DNA of 64,000 nucleotides from Acidovorax radicis N35. GTDB taxonomy: Bacteria > Pseudomonadota > Gammaproteobacteria > Burkholderiales > Burkholderiaceae_C. Both the position numbers and the translations under genes were made by a program. The notes beneath the pieces were generated by a model. The model was given only the letters and a program-made list of their open reading frames with translations, was not told the DNA's origin and made no database searches. The stretch is taken from assembly GCF_000204195.1 (NCBI RefSeq), contig NZ_AFBG01000016.1:62001-126000 (forward strand), written 5' to 3'. Positions 17,329 through 26,340 of the stretch are shown here, in pieces. Numbering within the stretch: position 1 is the stretch's first letter; the number at the start of each line of letters is the position of its first letter.

Positions 17329-18343
17329 CAGCGGGCTGCAGCAATTGCACCGCCATGTCGCGCGTGAGCGCCGCCACATCCTCGCGCTGCTTGAACAAAA
17401 TGCCTGCGGTGTCGGACACCACTTCCGGGTCCACCACGATGGTGTCGAGCGCCACCAGCGCCTTGGCCCACTCCACGCTCTCCGCGATGCCCGGCGCGCG
17501 CTGGAAGGCGTTGGCAAATGGCTGGCTGCGCAAACGGCCCACAAAATCCGCCACCTGGATGGCCAAGGCGGCGCTGGCATCCGGCACCTGCGCACGCACG
17601 ATGGCCAGTTCGCGCGCGCGCTCGGGGTAGTCCAGCCAGTGGTACAGGCAGCGGCGCTTGACGGCGTCGTGCAGGTCGCGCGTGCGGTTGCTGGTGAGGA
17701 TGGTGACCGGCGTGGCCGTGGCGCGCACGGTGCCGATCTCGGGGATGCTCACCTGGTACTCGCCCAGGTATTCGAGCAAAAACGCCTCGAAGGGCTCGTC
17801 GGCGCGGTCCACTTCGTCGATGAGCAGCACGGCGCCAGGCGCCGGGGCCTGCAGCGCCTGCAGCAGGGGGCGGCGGATGAGGTAGCGGTCTTGGTAGACC
17901 TCTGCTTCGATATCACGCGCGGCAGTGGCCGTGGGCGCGACCGAGCCGCCGCCGGGCCGCCCCAAGGCGGCGAGCGCCCCCTCGGGGGGCAGCGACGACA
18001 CGTCAGTGCGGAGCGTGGGGGTCAACATTTCAGCCGCCCGCATGTGCAACAGCTGGGCAGCGTAGTTCCATTCGTACAGTGCCTCGCGCTGCTCCAGCCC
18101 GTCGTAACACTGCAGGCGGATCAGGCTGCGTTCCAGCACCTTGGAGAGCGCCTGGGCCAGCGCCGTCTTGCCCACGCCGGGCTCGCCCTCCAGCAGCAGG
18201 GGGCGCTGCAGCTTGAGCGCCAGGAACACGGCCGTGGCCAGCCGCCGGTCGGCAAAGTAGCCCACGCCCTGCAAGGCCAACACCAGGGCGTCGATGGAGG
18301 ACAGCGCGGGGGCGGTCATGGGCGCAGGAGGGGAAACGTTCAT
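17315..18343 (-). CDS. coxD: MoxR-family AAA+ ATPase (CoxD-like) carrying a repeat-encoded insertion
   Basis: 342 residues. Walker A GEPGVGKT (residues 53-60), Walker B VLLIDEVDR, sensor ILTSNRTRDLHDAVKRRCLYHW are all intact, so the ATPase should be functional. Partner of CoxE in maturation of the molybdenum hydroxylase. Odd feature: residues about 107-134 (ending ALAALGRPGGGS) are encoded by a copy of an intergenic repeat (17953-18024) whose other copy lies outside genes at 37929-37998; relatives normally pass directly from MRAAE to the EVYQDRYLIRRP region. The start codon directly follows a family-1 repeat and has no clear Shine-Dalgarno sequence. Confidence 0.9.
   Translation of the reverse strand: MNVSPPAPMTAPALSSIDALVLALQGVGYFADRRLATAVFLALKLQRPLLLEGEPGVGKTALAQALSKVLERSLIRLQCYDGLEQREALYEWNYAAQLLHMRAAEMLTPTLRTDVSSLPPEGALAALGRPGGGSVAPTATAARDIEAEVYQDRYLIRRPLLQALQAPAPGAVLLIDEVDRADEPFEAFLLEYLGEYQVSIPEIGTVRATATPVTILTSNRTRDLHDAVKRRCLYHWLDYPERARELAIVRAQVPDASAALAIQVADFVGRLRSQPFANAFQRAPGIAESVEWAKALVALDTIVVDPEVVSDTAGILFKQREDVAALTRDMAVQLLQPADVDA
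17953..18024. repeat. Family-2 repeat inside the moxR/coxD coding sequence
   Basis: GC-rich element with the core ggggggcagcgacgacacg and the end gagcgtgggggtca, matching 37929-37998. Here it is translated in frame as part of the AAA+ protein without disrupting the reading frame. Confidence 0.8.
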
Positions 18344-18400
18344 TACTATAATTTTTATAGCTGCTAGCGATTTATAGATAAGCGCTAGAGGCCAATTTCA
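18344..18400. repeat. Family-1 palindromic repeat abutting the moxR start
   Basis: On the minus strand it reads tagcgcttatctataaatcgctagcagctat and then an A/T-rich arm that runs straight into the ATG of moxR at 18343. One of eight copies in the window. Confidence 0.8.
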
Positions 18401-18454
18401 TTCATAAATTAACCTTGCATGCCACCCAAGGTGATTGCAACTGGCCTCGCAACC

Positions 18455-18548
18455 CCGTAGGTCGGATTAGCACGCAGGGCGTAAACCGACACCCGCGGAA
18501 AGAGTGGCGCAGCAATGTCGGCTTACGCTGCGCTCACCCGACCTACGG
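18455..18548. repeat. Long imperfect palindrome (ccgtaggtcgg ... ccgacctacgg)
   Basis: Perfect 11-base ends flank an imperfect inverted repeat containing gcgtaaaccgacac and tgtcggcttacgctgcgctc. This resembles a widespread proteobacterial intergenic palindrome of about 90 bp. It lies between coxM and moxR, starting four bases after the coxM stop, and could stop or stabilise the coxSLM transcript. Confidence 0.8.
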
Positions 18549-18551
18549 ATC

Positions 18552-19343
18552 TCAACCCAGCATCTGCGCCACGGCCCTTTGCGTCTGCACGCTGATCAGG
18601 TTGGCGCGATACGCCGCACTCGCATGAATGTCGGCGTTCAGGTCGCTCGCATCAATCTTCACCGCCGCTGCCGATGCGGGCGTAAAGCTCTGATTCAGCG
18701 CTGCTTCCAGCCCCGCATGGCGGAACACGCTGCTGGCCGCGCCCGTGATGGCCACCCGCACGCCGCCATCGGTCTGCGCCACAAACACGCCCACCAGCGA
18801 GAAGCGTGACGCCGCCTGCTTGAACTTGAGGTAGGCCGCGCGCTTCGGAATCGGAAAGCGGATCGCGGTGATGATCTCGCCCTCTTCCAGCGCCGTGGTG
18901 TACATGCCCACGAAGAAGTCGTCGGCTGCGATCTCACGCTGGTTCGTGATGACCGTGGCGCCCAGACCCAGCACCGCGCTGGGGTAGCAGGCGGCCGGGT
19001 CGTTGTTGGCCACCGAACCACCCAGTGTGCCGCGTGCCCGCACCTGGCGGTCGCCAATGTGTGCGGCCAGGTCGGCCAGTGCGGGGATGGCGGCTTTGAC
19101 GTCGGCACTGTTGGCCACATCCATGTGGCGCGTCATGGCGCCAATGAGCAGCGCATTGCCCTCGCGGCGGATGCCCGCCAGCTCGGGAATGCTGTTGAGG
19201 TCAATGATCTTCTCGGGGTTGGCCAGGCGCAGGCGCATCGACGGCAGCAGGCTTTGGCCACCGGCCAGCAGCTTGCCCCCCTGGGCAATAAGTTGTGCTG
19301 CGGCAGCGGTGGAGGAGGGATTTTCAAAGGTGAATGCGTACAT
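18552..19343 (-). CDS. coxM: CoxM-like FAD-binding subunit of molybdenum hydroxylase
   Basis: Medium subunit, 263 residues, transfers electrons from the 2Fe-2S subunit to FAD. The chosen ATG at 19343 is preceded by GAGGAG and gives the standard opening [14 protein letters not shown]-binding motifs are [19 protein letters not shown] and [18 protein letters not shown]. It follows coxL by 11 bp. Gene order S-L-M differs from the M-S-L order of characterised form I CO dehydrogenase operons. Confidence 0.93.
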   Translation of the reverse strand: MYAFTFENPSSTAAAAQLIAQGGKLLAGGQSLLPSMRLRLANPEKIIDLNSIPELAGIRREGNALLIGAMTRHMDVANSADVKAAIPALADLAAHIGDRQVRARGTLGGSVANNDPAACYPSAVLGLGATVITNQREIAADDFFVGMYTTALEEGEIITAIRFPIPKRAAYLKFKQAASRFSLVGVFVAQTDGGVRVAITGAASSVFRHAGLEAALNQSFTPASAAAVKIDASDLNADIHASAAYRANLISVQTQRAVAQMLG

Positions 19344-19354
19344 GCTGGTTCTCC

Positions 19355-21742
19355 TCAAGCCTTGGCGTTCTGAATCGCTTCCCACACGCGATGCGGCGAT
19401 GCGGGCATGTCAAATTCCTCCACGCCCAGCGGGCGCAAAGCATCGAGCACGGCATTGATCACCGCCGGTGGTGAGCCAATGGCCCCGGCCTCGCCGCAGC
19501 CCTTGGTGCCCAGCGGGTTGTGCGTGCAGGGGGTGCACACGTGGCCCAGCTTGAACTCTGGGAAGTCGTCGGCGCGTGGCATGGCGTAGTCCATGAAGCT
19601 GCCGGTAAGCAACTGGCCCGTCTCACGGTCATACACGCAGTTTTCCATCAGCGCCTGGCCGATGCCCTGCACCAGGCCGCCGTGCACCTGGCCCTCCACG
19701 ATCATGGGATTGATGATGGTGCCGAAGTCGTCCACGGCCGTGAACTTGTCCACCCGTGTGCTGCCCGTGGCGGGGTCGATTTCGACCTCGCAGATGTAGG
19801 TGCCGGCGGGGAATGTGAAGTTGGTCGGGTCGTAGAACGCGGTTTCGTTGAGGCCCGGCTCCAGCACATCCAGGGGATAGTTGTGCGGCACGTAGGCAGC
19901 CAAAGACACCGATCCGAACGGAATCTTCTTGTCGGTGCCCCGCACGCTGAATTCGCCGTTGGCAAAGTCGATGTCGGCGTCGCTCGCTTCCATCAAATGC
20001 GCCGCGATCTTCTTGGCCTTGGCCTCGATCTTGTCCAGCGCCTTCATGATGGCCGCCCCGCCCACACTGATGGAGCGCGAGCCATACGTGCCCATGCCGA
20101 AGGGCACGCGGCCCGTGTCGCCGTGCACGATGTCCACGTTCTCCACCGGGATGCCCAGGCGCGCGGCCACCACCTGCGCAAAGGTGGTCTCGTGCCCCTG
20201 GCCGTGGCTGTGCGAGCCGGTGAACACCGTCACGCTGCCCGTGGGGTGCACGCGCACCTCGCCGCATTCGAACAGGCCCGCGCGCGCACCCAGGGCGCCT
20301 GCGATGTTAGACGGCGCGATGCCGCAGGCCTCGATGTAGCTGCTGTAGCCGATGCCGCGCTTCAGGCCCTTGGCCTCGCTGGCCGCCTTGCGCGCCGCAA
20401 AGCCCGCCACGTCGGCCAACTCCTGCGCCTGCGTCATGCACGCGTGGTAGTCGCCCACGTCGTACTGCAGCGCCACGGGCGTCTGGTAGGGCCAGCTGGT
20501 GATGAAGTTGCGCTTGCGGATCTCGTCCTGCGGCAGGTTCATCTCCCAGCCACAGCGCGAGACCAGGCGCTCGAGCAGGTAGGTGGCCTCGGGCCGTCCC
20601 GCGCCGCGGTAGGCATCGACCGGCGCGGTGTTGGTGAACCAGGCGTCCACCTCCACATAGATCTGCGGCGTGGTGTACTGACCCGCCAGGAGCGTGGCAT
20701 ACAGGATGGTGGGCACCGCACTGGCAAAGGTGCTGAGGTAGGCGCCCATGTTGGCGTCGGTGTGCACACGCATGGCAAGGAACTTGCCCTGGCTGTCCAT
20801 CGCCATCTCGGCATGGCTCACATGGTCGCGGCCATGCGCGTCCGACACGAAGGACTCGCTGCGGTCGGCCACCCACTTGATGTTGCGGTTGAGCTTCTTG
20901 GCGGCCCAGGTCAGGCACACATCCTCGGCGTACAAGAAGATCTTGGAGCCGAAGCCGCCGCCCACGTCGGGCGCTATCACGCGCACCTTGTGCTCGGGCA
21001 GGCCCATCACGAAGGCCGTCATCAAGAGGCGCTCGACGTGCGGGTTCTGGTTGCTGACGTACAGCGTGTATTCGTCGTTGGCGCGGCTGTACGAGCCAAT
21101 GGCGGCGCGCGGCTCCATCGCGTTGGGGATGAGCCGGTTGTTGACCAGATCCAGCCTGGTCACATGCGCGGCGTTGGCAAAGGCCGCATCCACGGCGCCC
21201 TTGTCGCCAATGGCCCACTTGTAGCAGTGGTTGTCGGGCGCGGCATCGTGCAGGCCTGCGCCGGCTACGGTGCCTGCTGCGGCATCGGCCACACTGACCA
21301 CGGCGGGCAACACGTCGTAATCCACCTCCACCAGCTCGGCCGCGTCGCGCGCTTGCTGCTGCGTGAGGGCCACGACCATGGCCACGTGGTCGCCCACATA
21401 GCGCACCTTGCCCTGGGCCAGGATGGGGTGCGGCGGCTCCTTCATGGGCTGGCCATCGGTGCTGGTGATGAGCCAGCCGCAGGGCAGGCCGTTGATGTTG
21501 TCAGCCGCCACGTCGGCACCGGTGAACACGCCAAGCACGCCGGGTGCGGCCTTGGCGGCATCCACGTTGATGCTGTTGATCTTGGCGTGCGCGTGCGGCG
21601 AACGCACGAACACCGCGTGGCTTTGCGCGGCCAGCACCACGTCGTCGGTGTACTGGCCCGCGCCGGTCAGAAAGCGATAGTCTTCCTTGCGCTTGAGCGA
21701 TTCGCCGATGTGCGGCAGCTTGGAAAAGTCGGATGCACCCAT
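19355..21742 (-). CDS. coxL: CoxL-like molybdopterin-binding large subunit (form II)
   Basis: Catalytic subunit of a xanthine-oxidase-family hydroxylase, 795 residues, with the start at 21742 behind GGAGACAACC. Motifs: DVGGGFGSK (residues about 259-267), the active-site loop AYRGAGR (377-383) and the C-terminal glutamate region [15 protein letters not shown]. Form I CO dehydrogenases carry AYRCSFR with the copper-binding cysteine; AYRGAGR is the form II signature, whose members are mostly uncharacterised aldehyde or N-heterocycle hydroxylases and only doubtfully oxidise CO. Annotation as CO dehydrogenase should therefore be read as family membership. Confidence 0.93.
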   Translation of the reverse strand: MGASDFSKLPHIGESLKRKEDYRFLTGAGQYTDDVVLAAQSHAVFVRSPHAHAKINSINVDAAKAAPGVLGVFTGADVAADNINGLPCGWLITSTDGQPMKEPPHPILAQGKVRYVGDHVAMVVALTQQQARDAAELVEVDYDVLPAVVSVADAAAGTVAGAGLHDAAPDNHCYKWAIGDKGAVDAAFANAAHVTRLDLVNNRLIPNAMEPRAAIGSYSRANDEYTLYVSNQNPHVERLLMTAFVMGLPEHKVRVIAPDVGGGFGSKIFLYAEDVCLTWAAKKLNRNIKWVADRSESFVSDAHGRDHVSHAEMAMDSQGKFLAMRVHTDANMGAYLSTFASAVPTILYATLLAGQYTTPQIYVEVDAWFTNTAPVDAYRGAGRPEATYLLERLVSRCGWEMNLPQDEIRKRNFITSWPYQTPVALQYDVGDYHACMTQAQELADVAGFAARKAASEAKGLKRGIGYSSYIEACGIAPSNIAGALGARAGLFECGEVRVHPTGSVTVFTGSHSHGQGHETTFAQVVAARLGIPVENVDIVHGDTGRVPFGMGTYGSRSISVGGAAIMKALDKIEAKAKKIAAHLMEASDADIDFANGEFSVRGTDKKIPFGSVSLAAYVPHNYPLDVLEPGLNETAFYDPTNFTFPAGTYICEVEIDPATGSTRVDKFTAVDDFGTIINPMIVEGQVHGGLVQGIGQALMENCVYDRETGQLLTGSFMDYAMPRADDFPEFKLGHVCTPCTHNPLGTKGCGEAGAIGSPPAVINAVLDALRPLGVEEFDMPASPHRVWEAIQNAKA

Positions 21743-21881
21743 GGTTGTCTCCTGGTGTGTGAAATTCGGGACGGGACTACCGGGTTTGCATTCAGCCGGA
21801 TAACTAGGCGGGGGGCCGCAGACAGTGCTGTAGCACGGCAAGGCGGCCCAACGACGTTAGCCGGTTGAAGGCAAAGCCGGC

Positions 21882-22352
21882 TTAGGCCGAGGCCATGGCC
21901 TTTTGGCCGACCTGTACTGCGCGAACAATGTTCTGGTAGCCCGTGCAGCGGCAAATGTTGCCTTCGAGCAGCTCGCGGATCTCGCCTTCGCCAGCGTTGG
22001 GGTGGTTCTTGCACAGGTCCACCGCGCTCATCACCATGCCGGGGGTGCAGAAGCCGCACTGCAGGCCGTGGCATTCCTTGAACGCCGCCTGCATGGGGTG
22101 CATGGTGCCGTCAGCGGCTGCCATGCCTTCGATGGTGGTCACCTCGGCCCCGTGGGCCTGCACCGCCAGCATCGCGCAGGATTTGACGGCCCGGCCGTTC
22201 ACATGCACCGTGCACGCCCCGCACTGGCTGGTGTCGCAACCCACATGGGTGCCGGTGAGCAGCAGGTGCTCTCGCAGCGCATGGACAAGCAGGGTATTGG
22301 GGGGTACGTCAACACTGGCAGCGCGCCCGTTGACCGTGAACTGGACTTGCAT
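21882..22352 (-). CDS. coxS: CoxS-like 2Fe-2S subunit
   Basis: Small iron-sulfur subunit, 156 residues from the ATG at 22352 (SD GGAGAC). N-terminal plant-type cluster ligands in [22 protein letters not shown] and C-terminal cluster ligands in [13 protein letters not shown] plus [11 protein letters not shown] are all present. First gene of the cox operon; a CTAGGG/CCCTAG dyad lies 71-86 bp upstream and a divergent regulator follows. Confidence 0.95.
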   Translation of the reverse strand: MQVQFTVNGRAASVDVPPNTLLVHALREHLLLTGTHVGCDTSQCGACTVHVNGRAVKSCAMLAVQAHGAEVTTIEGMAAADGTMHPMQAAFKECHGLQCGFCTPGMVMSAVDLCKNHPNAGEGEIRELLEGNICRCTGYQNIVRAVQVGQKAMASA

Positions 22353-22422
22353 CTGGCTGTCTCCTGGAATGGTTTTGGCTGGATAAGCAGACGAATCTTC
22401 TGCCGCACCCTGCCCTGCATCC

Positions 22423-22438
22423 CTAGGGACAACCCTAG
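22423..22438. promoter_or_regulatory. CTAGGG-N4-CCCTAG dyad between the cox operon and its divergent regulator
   Basis: Perfect six-base inverted repeat with spacer ACAA. Its centre reads GGGTTGTCCC on the minus strand, similar to the GGGTTTTCCC elements upstream of the TRAP genes. Position (71-86 bp from coxS ATG, 92 bp from the regulator ATG) suits an operator. Confidence 0.5.
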
Positions 22439-22529
22439 ATTTCCAGCAGCCATGGCTGGATATTCTCAAAATGAAACATGTTGCAGCGCACACCGGCGCA
22501 TCATGCGCAGCTCAAGGATTCGGTTCACC

Positions 22530-23675
22530 ATGCTGTCCTCCGCGCCCGCCTCCCCCACCCACCGCCATGCGCTCATTGCACAAGCCCGCCAGACCTTGCT
22601 GGCGGACGGCGCAGCGCCCCTGCGCGCAGAGGTGGAGCCTTGGATTGCGCGGTCGTGGCAACGCTGCCTGGCCCAGGGGCTCCATCCCACCCAACGTGTG
22701 GCGTTTGATGCCGTCAGTGCCACGGCGCTTCGCCGCAGCCGGGAGCAGAACCAACACTTGCTGCGCGCGGCACGGCCCGTGCTGCAGCAGCTCACCCGCG
22801 CCATTGCGGGCATGCACTACTTCGCGATGCTGACCGACGCACGCGGCATCGTGGTCGATGTGCAAGGCCATTGCGACCAGGGCGACCCGCGCGCCAGCGC
22901 CATCGGCCGCGTGGGCATCGACCTGTCCGAAGCGGCCGTGGGCACCACCGCCATCGGCGCAGCGCTGGCCGAGCTGCAGCCCGTGTGGCTGCACCGGGGC
23001 GAACATTTTTTTGACGACAACGCCAGCTACAGCTGCGCAGGCGCCCCCCTGTTCGACCCCCAGGGCCAGTGCGTGGGCATGCTGGACCTGACCGGTGTGG
23101 ATGTGCCGGAGCGGCCCGAGCTGCGCCACCTGGTGGCCCGGTCGGCCCGCGCCATGGAAGACGCCTTGCTGCGGCAGTTGCCCCATGCCCTGCTGCTGCG
23201 CGTGAACTGGCCCGGTTGCCCGCTGGGCAGCGAGGGCGACGGCCTGCTGACGCTGGACGGCGATGGGTTTGTGGTGGGCGCCAACAGCATGGCCCGCCAA
23301 CTGGTGCCCCAGCCGCTGCGCACGCCGGGGGCACCCACCCATGCCAGCGACCTGCTGGCCCTGCCATGGGCCATGTTGTTCGATGCTGCCCGGCGGCATC
23401 CGGCGCAGCCGATCGATTTGCCCCTGTGGTCGGGCCTGCGCCTGCAGGCTTTGGCGCAACTGCCAGAACACGCCCGTGGCGCCAGCCCTGTCGCCACCCT
23501 GTCCCCGGTGCTGGCGGGTGCCCCCCCCGCCGCAGCGCCACTGCGCGAGGCCGAAACCGCCCTGATTCGCCAGGCCGTGCAAGACGCCCGTGGCAACGTG
23601 GCAGAAGCCGCCCGCGTGCTCGGCATCAGCCGCGCCACGGTGTACCGCAAACTAGGCCATCCCAAGGGGTTTTGA
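22530..23675 (+). CDS. GAF-domain/Fis-type HTH regulator lacking the sigma54 AAA+ domain (AcoR-like)
   Basis: About 381 residues (alternative start ATG at 22503). Residues 15-200 match the sensory half of AcoR-type activators: RSWQRCLAQGLHP, MHYFAMLTDARGIVVDVQGH, GTTAIGAAL, HFFDDNASYSCAGAPLFDPQG. The C-terminus is a Fis-type helix-turn-helix, GNVAEAARVLGISRATVYRKLG. The central GAFTGA-bearing ATPase that contacts sigma54 is missing; a PAS-like stretch (DGDGFVVGANSMARQL) fills the gap. It therefore cannot activate a sigma54 promoter in the usual way. Divergent from coxS, so it probably regulates the cox operon. Confidence 0.85.
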   Translation: MLSSAPASPTHRHALIAQARQTLLADGAAPLRAEVEPWIARSWQRCLAQGLHPTQRVAFDAVSATALRRSREQNQHLLRAARPVLQQLTRAIAGMHYFAMLTDARGIVVDVQGHCDQGDPRASAIGRVGIDLSEAAVGTTAIGAALAELQPVWLHRGEHFFDDNASYSCAGAPLFDPQGQCVGMLDLTGVDVPERPELRHLVARSARAMEDALLRQLPHALLLRVNWPGCPLGSEGDGLLTLDGDGFVVGANSMARQLVPQPLRTPGAPTHASDLLALPWAMLFDAARRHPAQPIDLPLWSGLRLQALAQLPEHARGASPVATLSPVLAGAPPAAAPLREAETALIRQAVQDARGNVAEAARVLGISRATVYRKLGHPKGF

Positions 23676-23721
23676 TCGGCAGCGGGGACGCTGATCGGCG
23701 GTGCACAGCGCAAAATTTAAG

Positions 23722-23778
23722 CCAAATTTACCCCTAGCGCTTGCTAGAAAATCGCAAGTAGCTATTAAATAAATAGCA
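23722..23778. repeat. Family-1 palindromic repeat
   Basis: Contains ccaaatttacccctagcgctt and agtagctattaaataaatagc. It lies between the convergent AcoR-like and ModE-like genes. Its second stem arm is degraded compared with other copies. Confidence 0.65.
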
Positions 23779-23803
23779 AACCAAGTCAGCGAGAGGTCTG
23801 GCG

Positions 23804-24619
23804 TCAGACCTCGGCCAAGGCCAGTACCACGGCGTTGTCTTCCACCACCAGCACGACCGGGCTGCCCGCGCGCAGGCCACTGCCGGGCGCCGCAAAGCCC
23901 ACCATCTGCAAGCCACCCACCAGTTCGGCAGACACCTCGTCGCCGGATTCGCCCCGCACCACGCGCGTGGCTTTTGCTGGCAGACGATGGGTACCGGGGG
24001 CATTGGCCCCCGCCGCCGCAGACGCCAGGCGCCCTCCCCGCTCCACCCGCACTGCCGTGGCCTTGCACAGCGCCTGCACGGCCAGCCCGGGCTGCAGATC
24101 CAGCAGCTCTGCGCTCTCACGGGTGATGCGGGAGGCCAGCACCGCACCATCTGCACCACCGACACCACCGACACCATCGGCCCCGAGGCGCAGCTGCACC
24201 CCCACGATCTGCCCCTGCACCAACAGCCGCTCGACCACACAGGGCAATTGGTTGCGCATGCTGGTGCGCACCGCCAGCCGCGCCAGCGCCGGGCCCGCGT
24301 GCGGCGTGGCCTGCCAGCGCGAGAGCACGGCCCCCCGCGCCTGCGCCATCGCATCGGCCGCCGCCAGCAGCTGGTGCCCCGCCTCGGTCAGCTGCGCGCC
24401 GCCGCCCCCCGCCCCGCCCACGGCCCGGGCCACCAGCGGCGTGCCCGCCAGGTTGGTGAGCGTGTCCACGGCCTGCCACGCCGCCTTGTAGCTCACGCCC
24501 ACGGCACGCGCGGCCTGCGAGATGGAGCCACAGGCGCCGATCTGGCGCAGGATGTCGATGCGTTTGTCGGCCATGGCATGGCCCAGCGCATCCGTGAGGG
24601 AAAGAGAAACAACAGGCAT
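23804..24619 (-). CDS. modE: ModE-family molybdate-responsive regulator
   Basis: 271 residues from MPVVSLSLTDAL (a GTG at 24649 would add ten). The LysR-like ModE winged helix is clear: RIDILRQIGACGSISQAARAVGVSYKAAWQAVDTL. Two TOBE/Mop molybdate-binding domains follow (from RTSMRNQLP and from THRLPAKATRVV). ModE with oxyanion bound usually represses modABC and can activate molybdoenzyme genes; a matching box lies upstream of modA at 28682. The gene follows the MerR gene on the same strand. A Gly-Val/Ala-rich stretch (DGVGGVGGADGA) interrupts the first TOBE domain. Confidence 0.9.
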   Translation of the reverse strand: MPVVSLSLTDALGHAMADKRIDILRQIGACGSISQAARAVGVSYKAAWQAVDTLTNLAGTPLVARAVGGAGGGGAQLTEAGHQLLAAADAMAQARGAVLSRWQATPHAGPALARLAVRTSMRNQLPCVVERLLVQGQIVGVQLRLGADGVGGVGGADGAVLASRITRESAELLDLQPGLAVQALCKATAVRVERGGRLASAAAGANAPGTHRLPAKATRVVRGESGDEVSAELVGGLQMVGFAAPGSGLRAGSPVVLVVEDNAVVLALAEV

Positions 24620-24658
24620 CCGTGGATGATGCCTGAGCGGCCCCTTCACGCGTTCTCT

Positions 24659-25102
24659 TCACGCAGCCTTGCGGCGCAGCCCCGTGACCGGTTTTGCAAG
24701 CTTCTGCTGGCGCGCCAGCGCGCCGTCCGCAGCAGCCTTCAGCAACCGCTGGAACGAGGGGCATTGCGCGTGGCTCTCCGCCGGGCAGGCCGCCGCGTGC
24801 CGCAGGCCATTGCTCATGGCCTTGAGGCGTTTGACCATGGCATCGAGTTCATCGGCCTTGGCCGAGAGCAGTTGCCTGTCAATGCTGGGCTCGCCGCTGG
24901 GCAAAAACATGGCGCGGATGTCATCCAGCGAGAAACCCGCCGATTGGCCGAGCGCGATCAGCGCCAGCTGGTCCAGCACGCCCGGCGCAAACCGGCGGCG
25001 CTCGCCGGGCTGGCCCACGGAGCGCAGCAACCCTTTTTCCTCGTAGTACCGCAGCGTGGATGCCCGCAGCCCGGAGCGCTTGGCGACTTCCGCAATGTCC
25101 AT
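24659..25102 (-). CDS. MerR-family transcriptional regulator
   Basis: 147 residues from MDIAEVAKRSGLRASTLRYYEEKGLL, the standard MerR N-terminus; a longer start at 25147 would run through the promoter. HTH and wing (GERRRFAPGVLDQLALI) are followed by a dimerisation coil and a C-terminal part with two cysteines (HAAACPAESHAQCPSF), reminiscent of SoxR/MlrA-like or metal/redox sensors, but the spacing does not match known metal sites. Divergent from the DUF2938-flavodoxin-DUF2798 unit and separated from it by a promoter with a 19-bp spacer. Confidence 0.88.
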   Translation of the reverse strand: MDIAEVAKRSGLRASTLRYYEEKGLLRSVGQPGERRRFAPGVLDQLALIALGQSAGFSLDDIRAMFLPSGEPSIDRQLLSAKADELDAMVKRLKAMSNGLRHAAACPAESHAQCPSFQRLLKAAADGALARQQKLAKPVTGLRRKAA

Positions 25103-25112
25103 CAAAAACCCC

Positions 25113-25143
25113 TTGACTTCAAGTTGACTTGAACTTCTATATT
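25113..25143 (+). promoter_or_regulatory. MerR-type promoter with overlong 19-bp spacer and central dyad
   Basis: TTGACT (25113-25118), a 19-bp spacer, then TATATT (25138-25143). A perfect dyad TTCAAGT-TG-ACTTGAA (25118-25133) lies in the spacer. A 19-bp spacer with a dyad between the boxes is the hallmark of promoters that MerR proteins twist into activity. It drives the plus-strand unit starting at 25185. Confidence 0.8.
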
Positions 25144-25184
25144 CCATTCAAAACCTCCTCCCGTCAACTTTCCGAGGTGCTTTG

Positions 25185-25676
25185 ATGACACTCCCACTGC
25201 AAGACATTCCCCTCGCCATGCTGATAGGCATCGGCGCCACCGCCGTCATGGACACGTGGCTTTTGCTGCTCCGGCGCATGGGCGTCCCCACACTCAACTT
25301 CGCGTTCATTGGCCGCTGGGTGGGCCATCTGTTTCGGGGCCAGTTCGCCCACGCAGCCATCGCCAAGGCGGCGCCCATCCGGGGCGAGCTGGCCTGGGGC
25401 TGGCTCACGCACTACGCCGTGGGCGTGGCCTTCGCCACCGTGCTGGTCGGCATCCAGGGCGCCGCCTGGGTACACCACCCAACCCTGCTGCCTGCGCTGG
25501 CCGTAGGCATCTGTACCGTGGCGGCACCGCTGCTGGTGATGCAACCCGCCATGGGCGCGGGCTTTGCCGCATCGCGCACCGCTACGCCGCTCAGGAACTG
25601 CCTGCGCAGCCTGGTCAACCACACCGTGTTTGGCTTTGGCCTGTACCTGTCCGCGCTCGCCATCGCCCTGGTGTGA
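25185..25676 (+). CDS. DUF2938 family membrane protein
   Basis: 163 residues, four predicted membrane segments (PLAMLIGIGATAVMDTWLLL, THYAVGVAFATVLVGI, LLPALAVGICTVAAPLLVM, LVNHTVFGFGLYLSALAIAL). I recognise it as DUF2938. The ATG at 25185 has GAGG upstream. First gene of a small MerR-controlled unit with a flavodoxin-like reductase and a DUF2798 protein; function unknown, possibly a redox or xenobiotic response. Confidence 0.8.
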   Translation: MTLPLQDIPLAMLIGIGATAVMDTWLLLLRRMGVPTLNFAFIGRWVGHLFRGQFAHAAIAKAAPIRGELAWGWLTHYAVGVAFATVLVGIQGAAWVHHPTLLPALAVGICTVAAPLLVMQPAMGAGFAASRTATPLRNCLRSLVNHTVFGFGLYLSALAIALV

Positions 25677-25737
25677 TGTCGCGACGACGCCTCCCCACTC
25701 TTTTCCCCCTCGAAACCACCTGTCTGGAATCCATGCA

Positions 25738-26340
25738 ATGAAAACCATCGCCATCATTTATCACAGCGCCCACGGGCACACCGCCCACATTGCCCGCCAG
25801 GTGCTGGAGGGCGCCCAGGGCGTGCCCGGCATCCGGGTCGATCTGCTCCAGGCCGAAGATCTGGCCCGTACGCCCGATGATCTGCTGCGCTACGACGGCT
25901 TGATCCTAGGCTCGCCCACCTACCTGGGCGGGGTGTCCGGGCCGTTCAAGACGTTCATGGACGCCACCGGGCGTCTGTGGAAAACACAGCAGCTCAAGAA
26001 CAAGCTCGCGGCGGGCTTCACCGTGTCATCACTGCCTGCGGGCGACAAGCAGTCCACGCTGCTGTCGATGTTTGTGTTTGGCATGCAGCACGGCATGGTG
26101 TGGGTGGGCAACCCCATCCTGCCGGAACAGCATGCCGGGGTGCCGTATGACGAAGCGGCCAACCGGCTGGGCTCCTGGTCGGGCCTGATGGCGCAGGCGG
26201 GCCATGGTGCAGCGCCAGACGCATTTGTGCCAGGCGACACCAAGACCGCCCGAATGTTCGGCCGGCATTTCGCAGAGACCCTGCAGCGCCTGGGCGGTGT
26301 GGCAATGGCTGAGCAGCCTGGCGAGCAGGTCGCGGCATGA
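25738..26340 (+). CDS. Flavodoxin-like NAD(P)H-dependent oxidoreductase (WrbA-type fold)
   Basis: 200 residues. FMN-binding phosphate loop YHSAHGHTAHIARQV at the N-terminus, then GLILGSPTYLGGVSGPFKTFMD and a C-terminal flavodoxin-like end (ARMFGRHFAETLQRL). Likely a quinone reductase or similar FMN enzyme that carries out two-electron reductions. Second gene of the MerR-controlled unit; the next gene overlaps its stop (ATGA). Confidence 0.87.
   Translation: MKTIAIIYHSAHGHTAHIARQVLEGAQGVPGIRVDLLQAEDLARTPDDLLRYDGLILGSPTYLGGVSGPFKTFMDATGRLWKTQQLKNKLAAGFTVSSLPAGDKQSTLLSMFVFGMQHGMVWVGNPILPEQHAGVPYDEAANRLGSWSGLMAQAGHGAAPDAFVPGDTKTARMFGRHFAETLQRLGGVAMAEQPGEQVAA

Noticed and set aside
19520..21868. 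782-codon plus-strand frame opposite coxL
   Set aside because: Antisense shadow; its translation is Val/His/Gly-rich without any motif, while the minus strand encodes a complete CoxL.
22353..22529. sigma54 -24/-12 promoter for the cox operon
   Set aside because: No TGGCAC-N5-TTGC-like pair is visible on either strand, and the neighbouring AcoR-like regulator lacks the ATPase domain needed for sigma54 activation.
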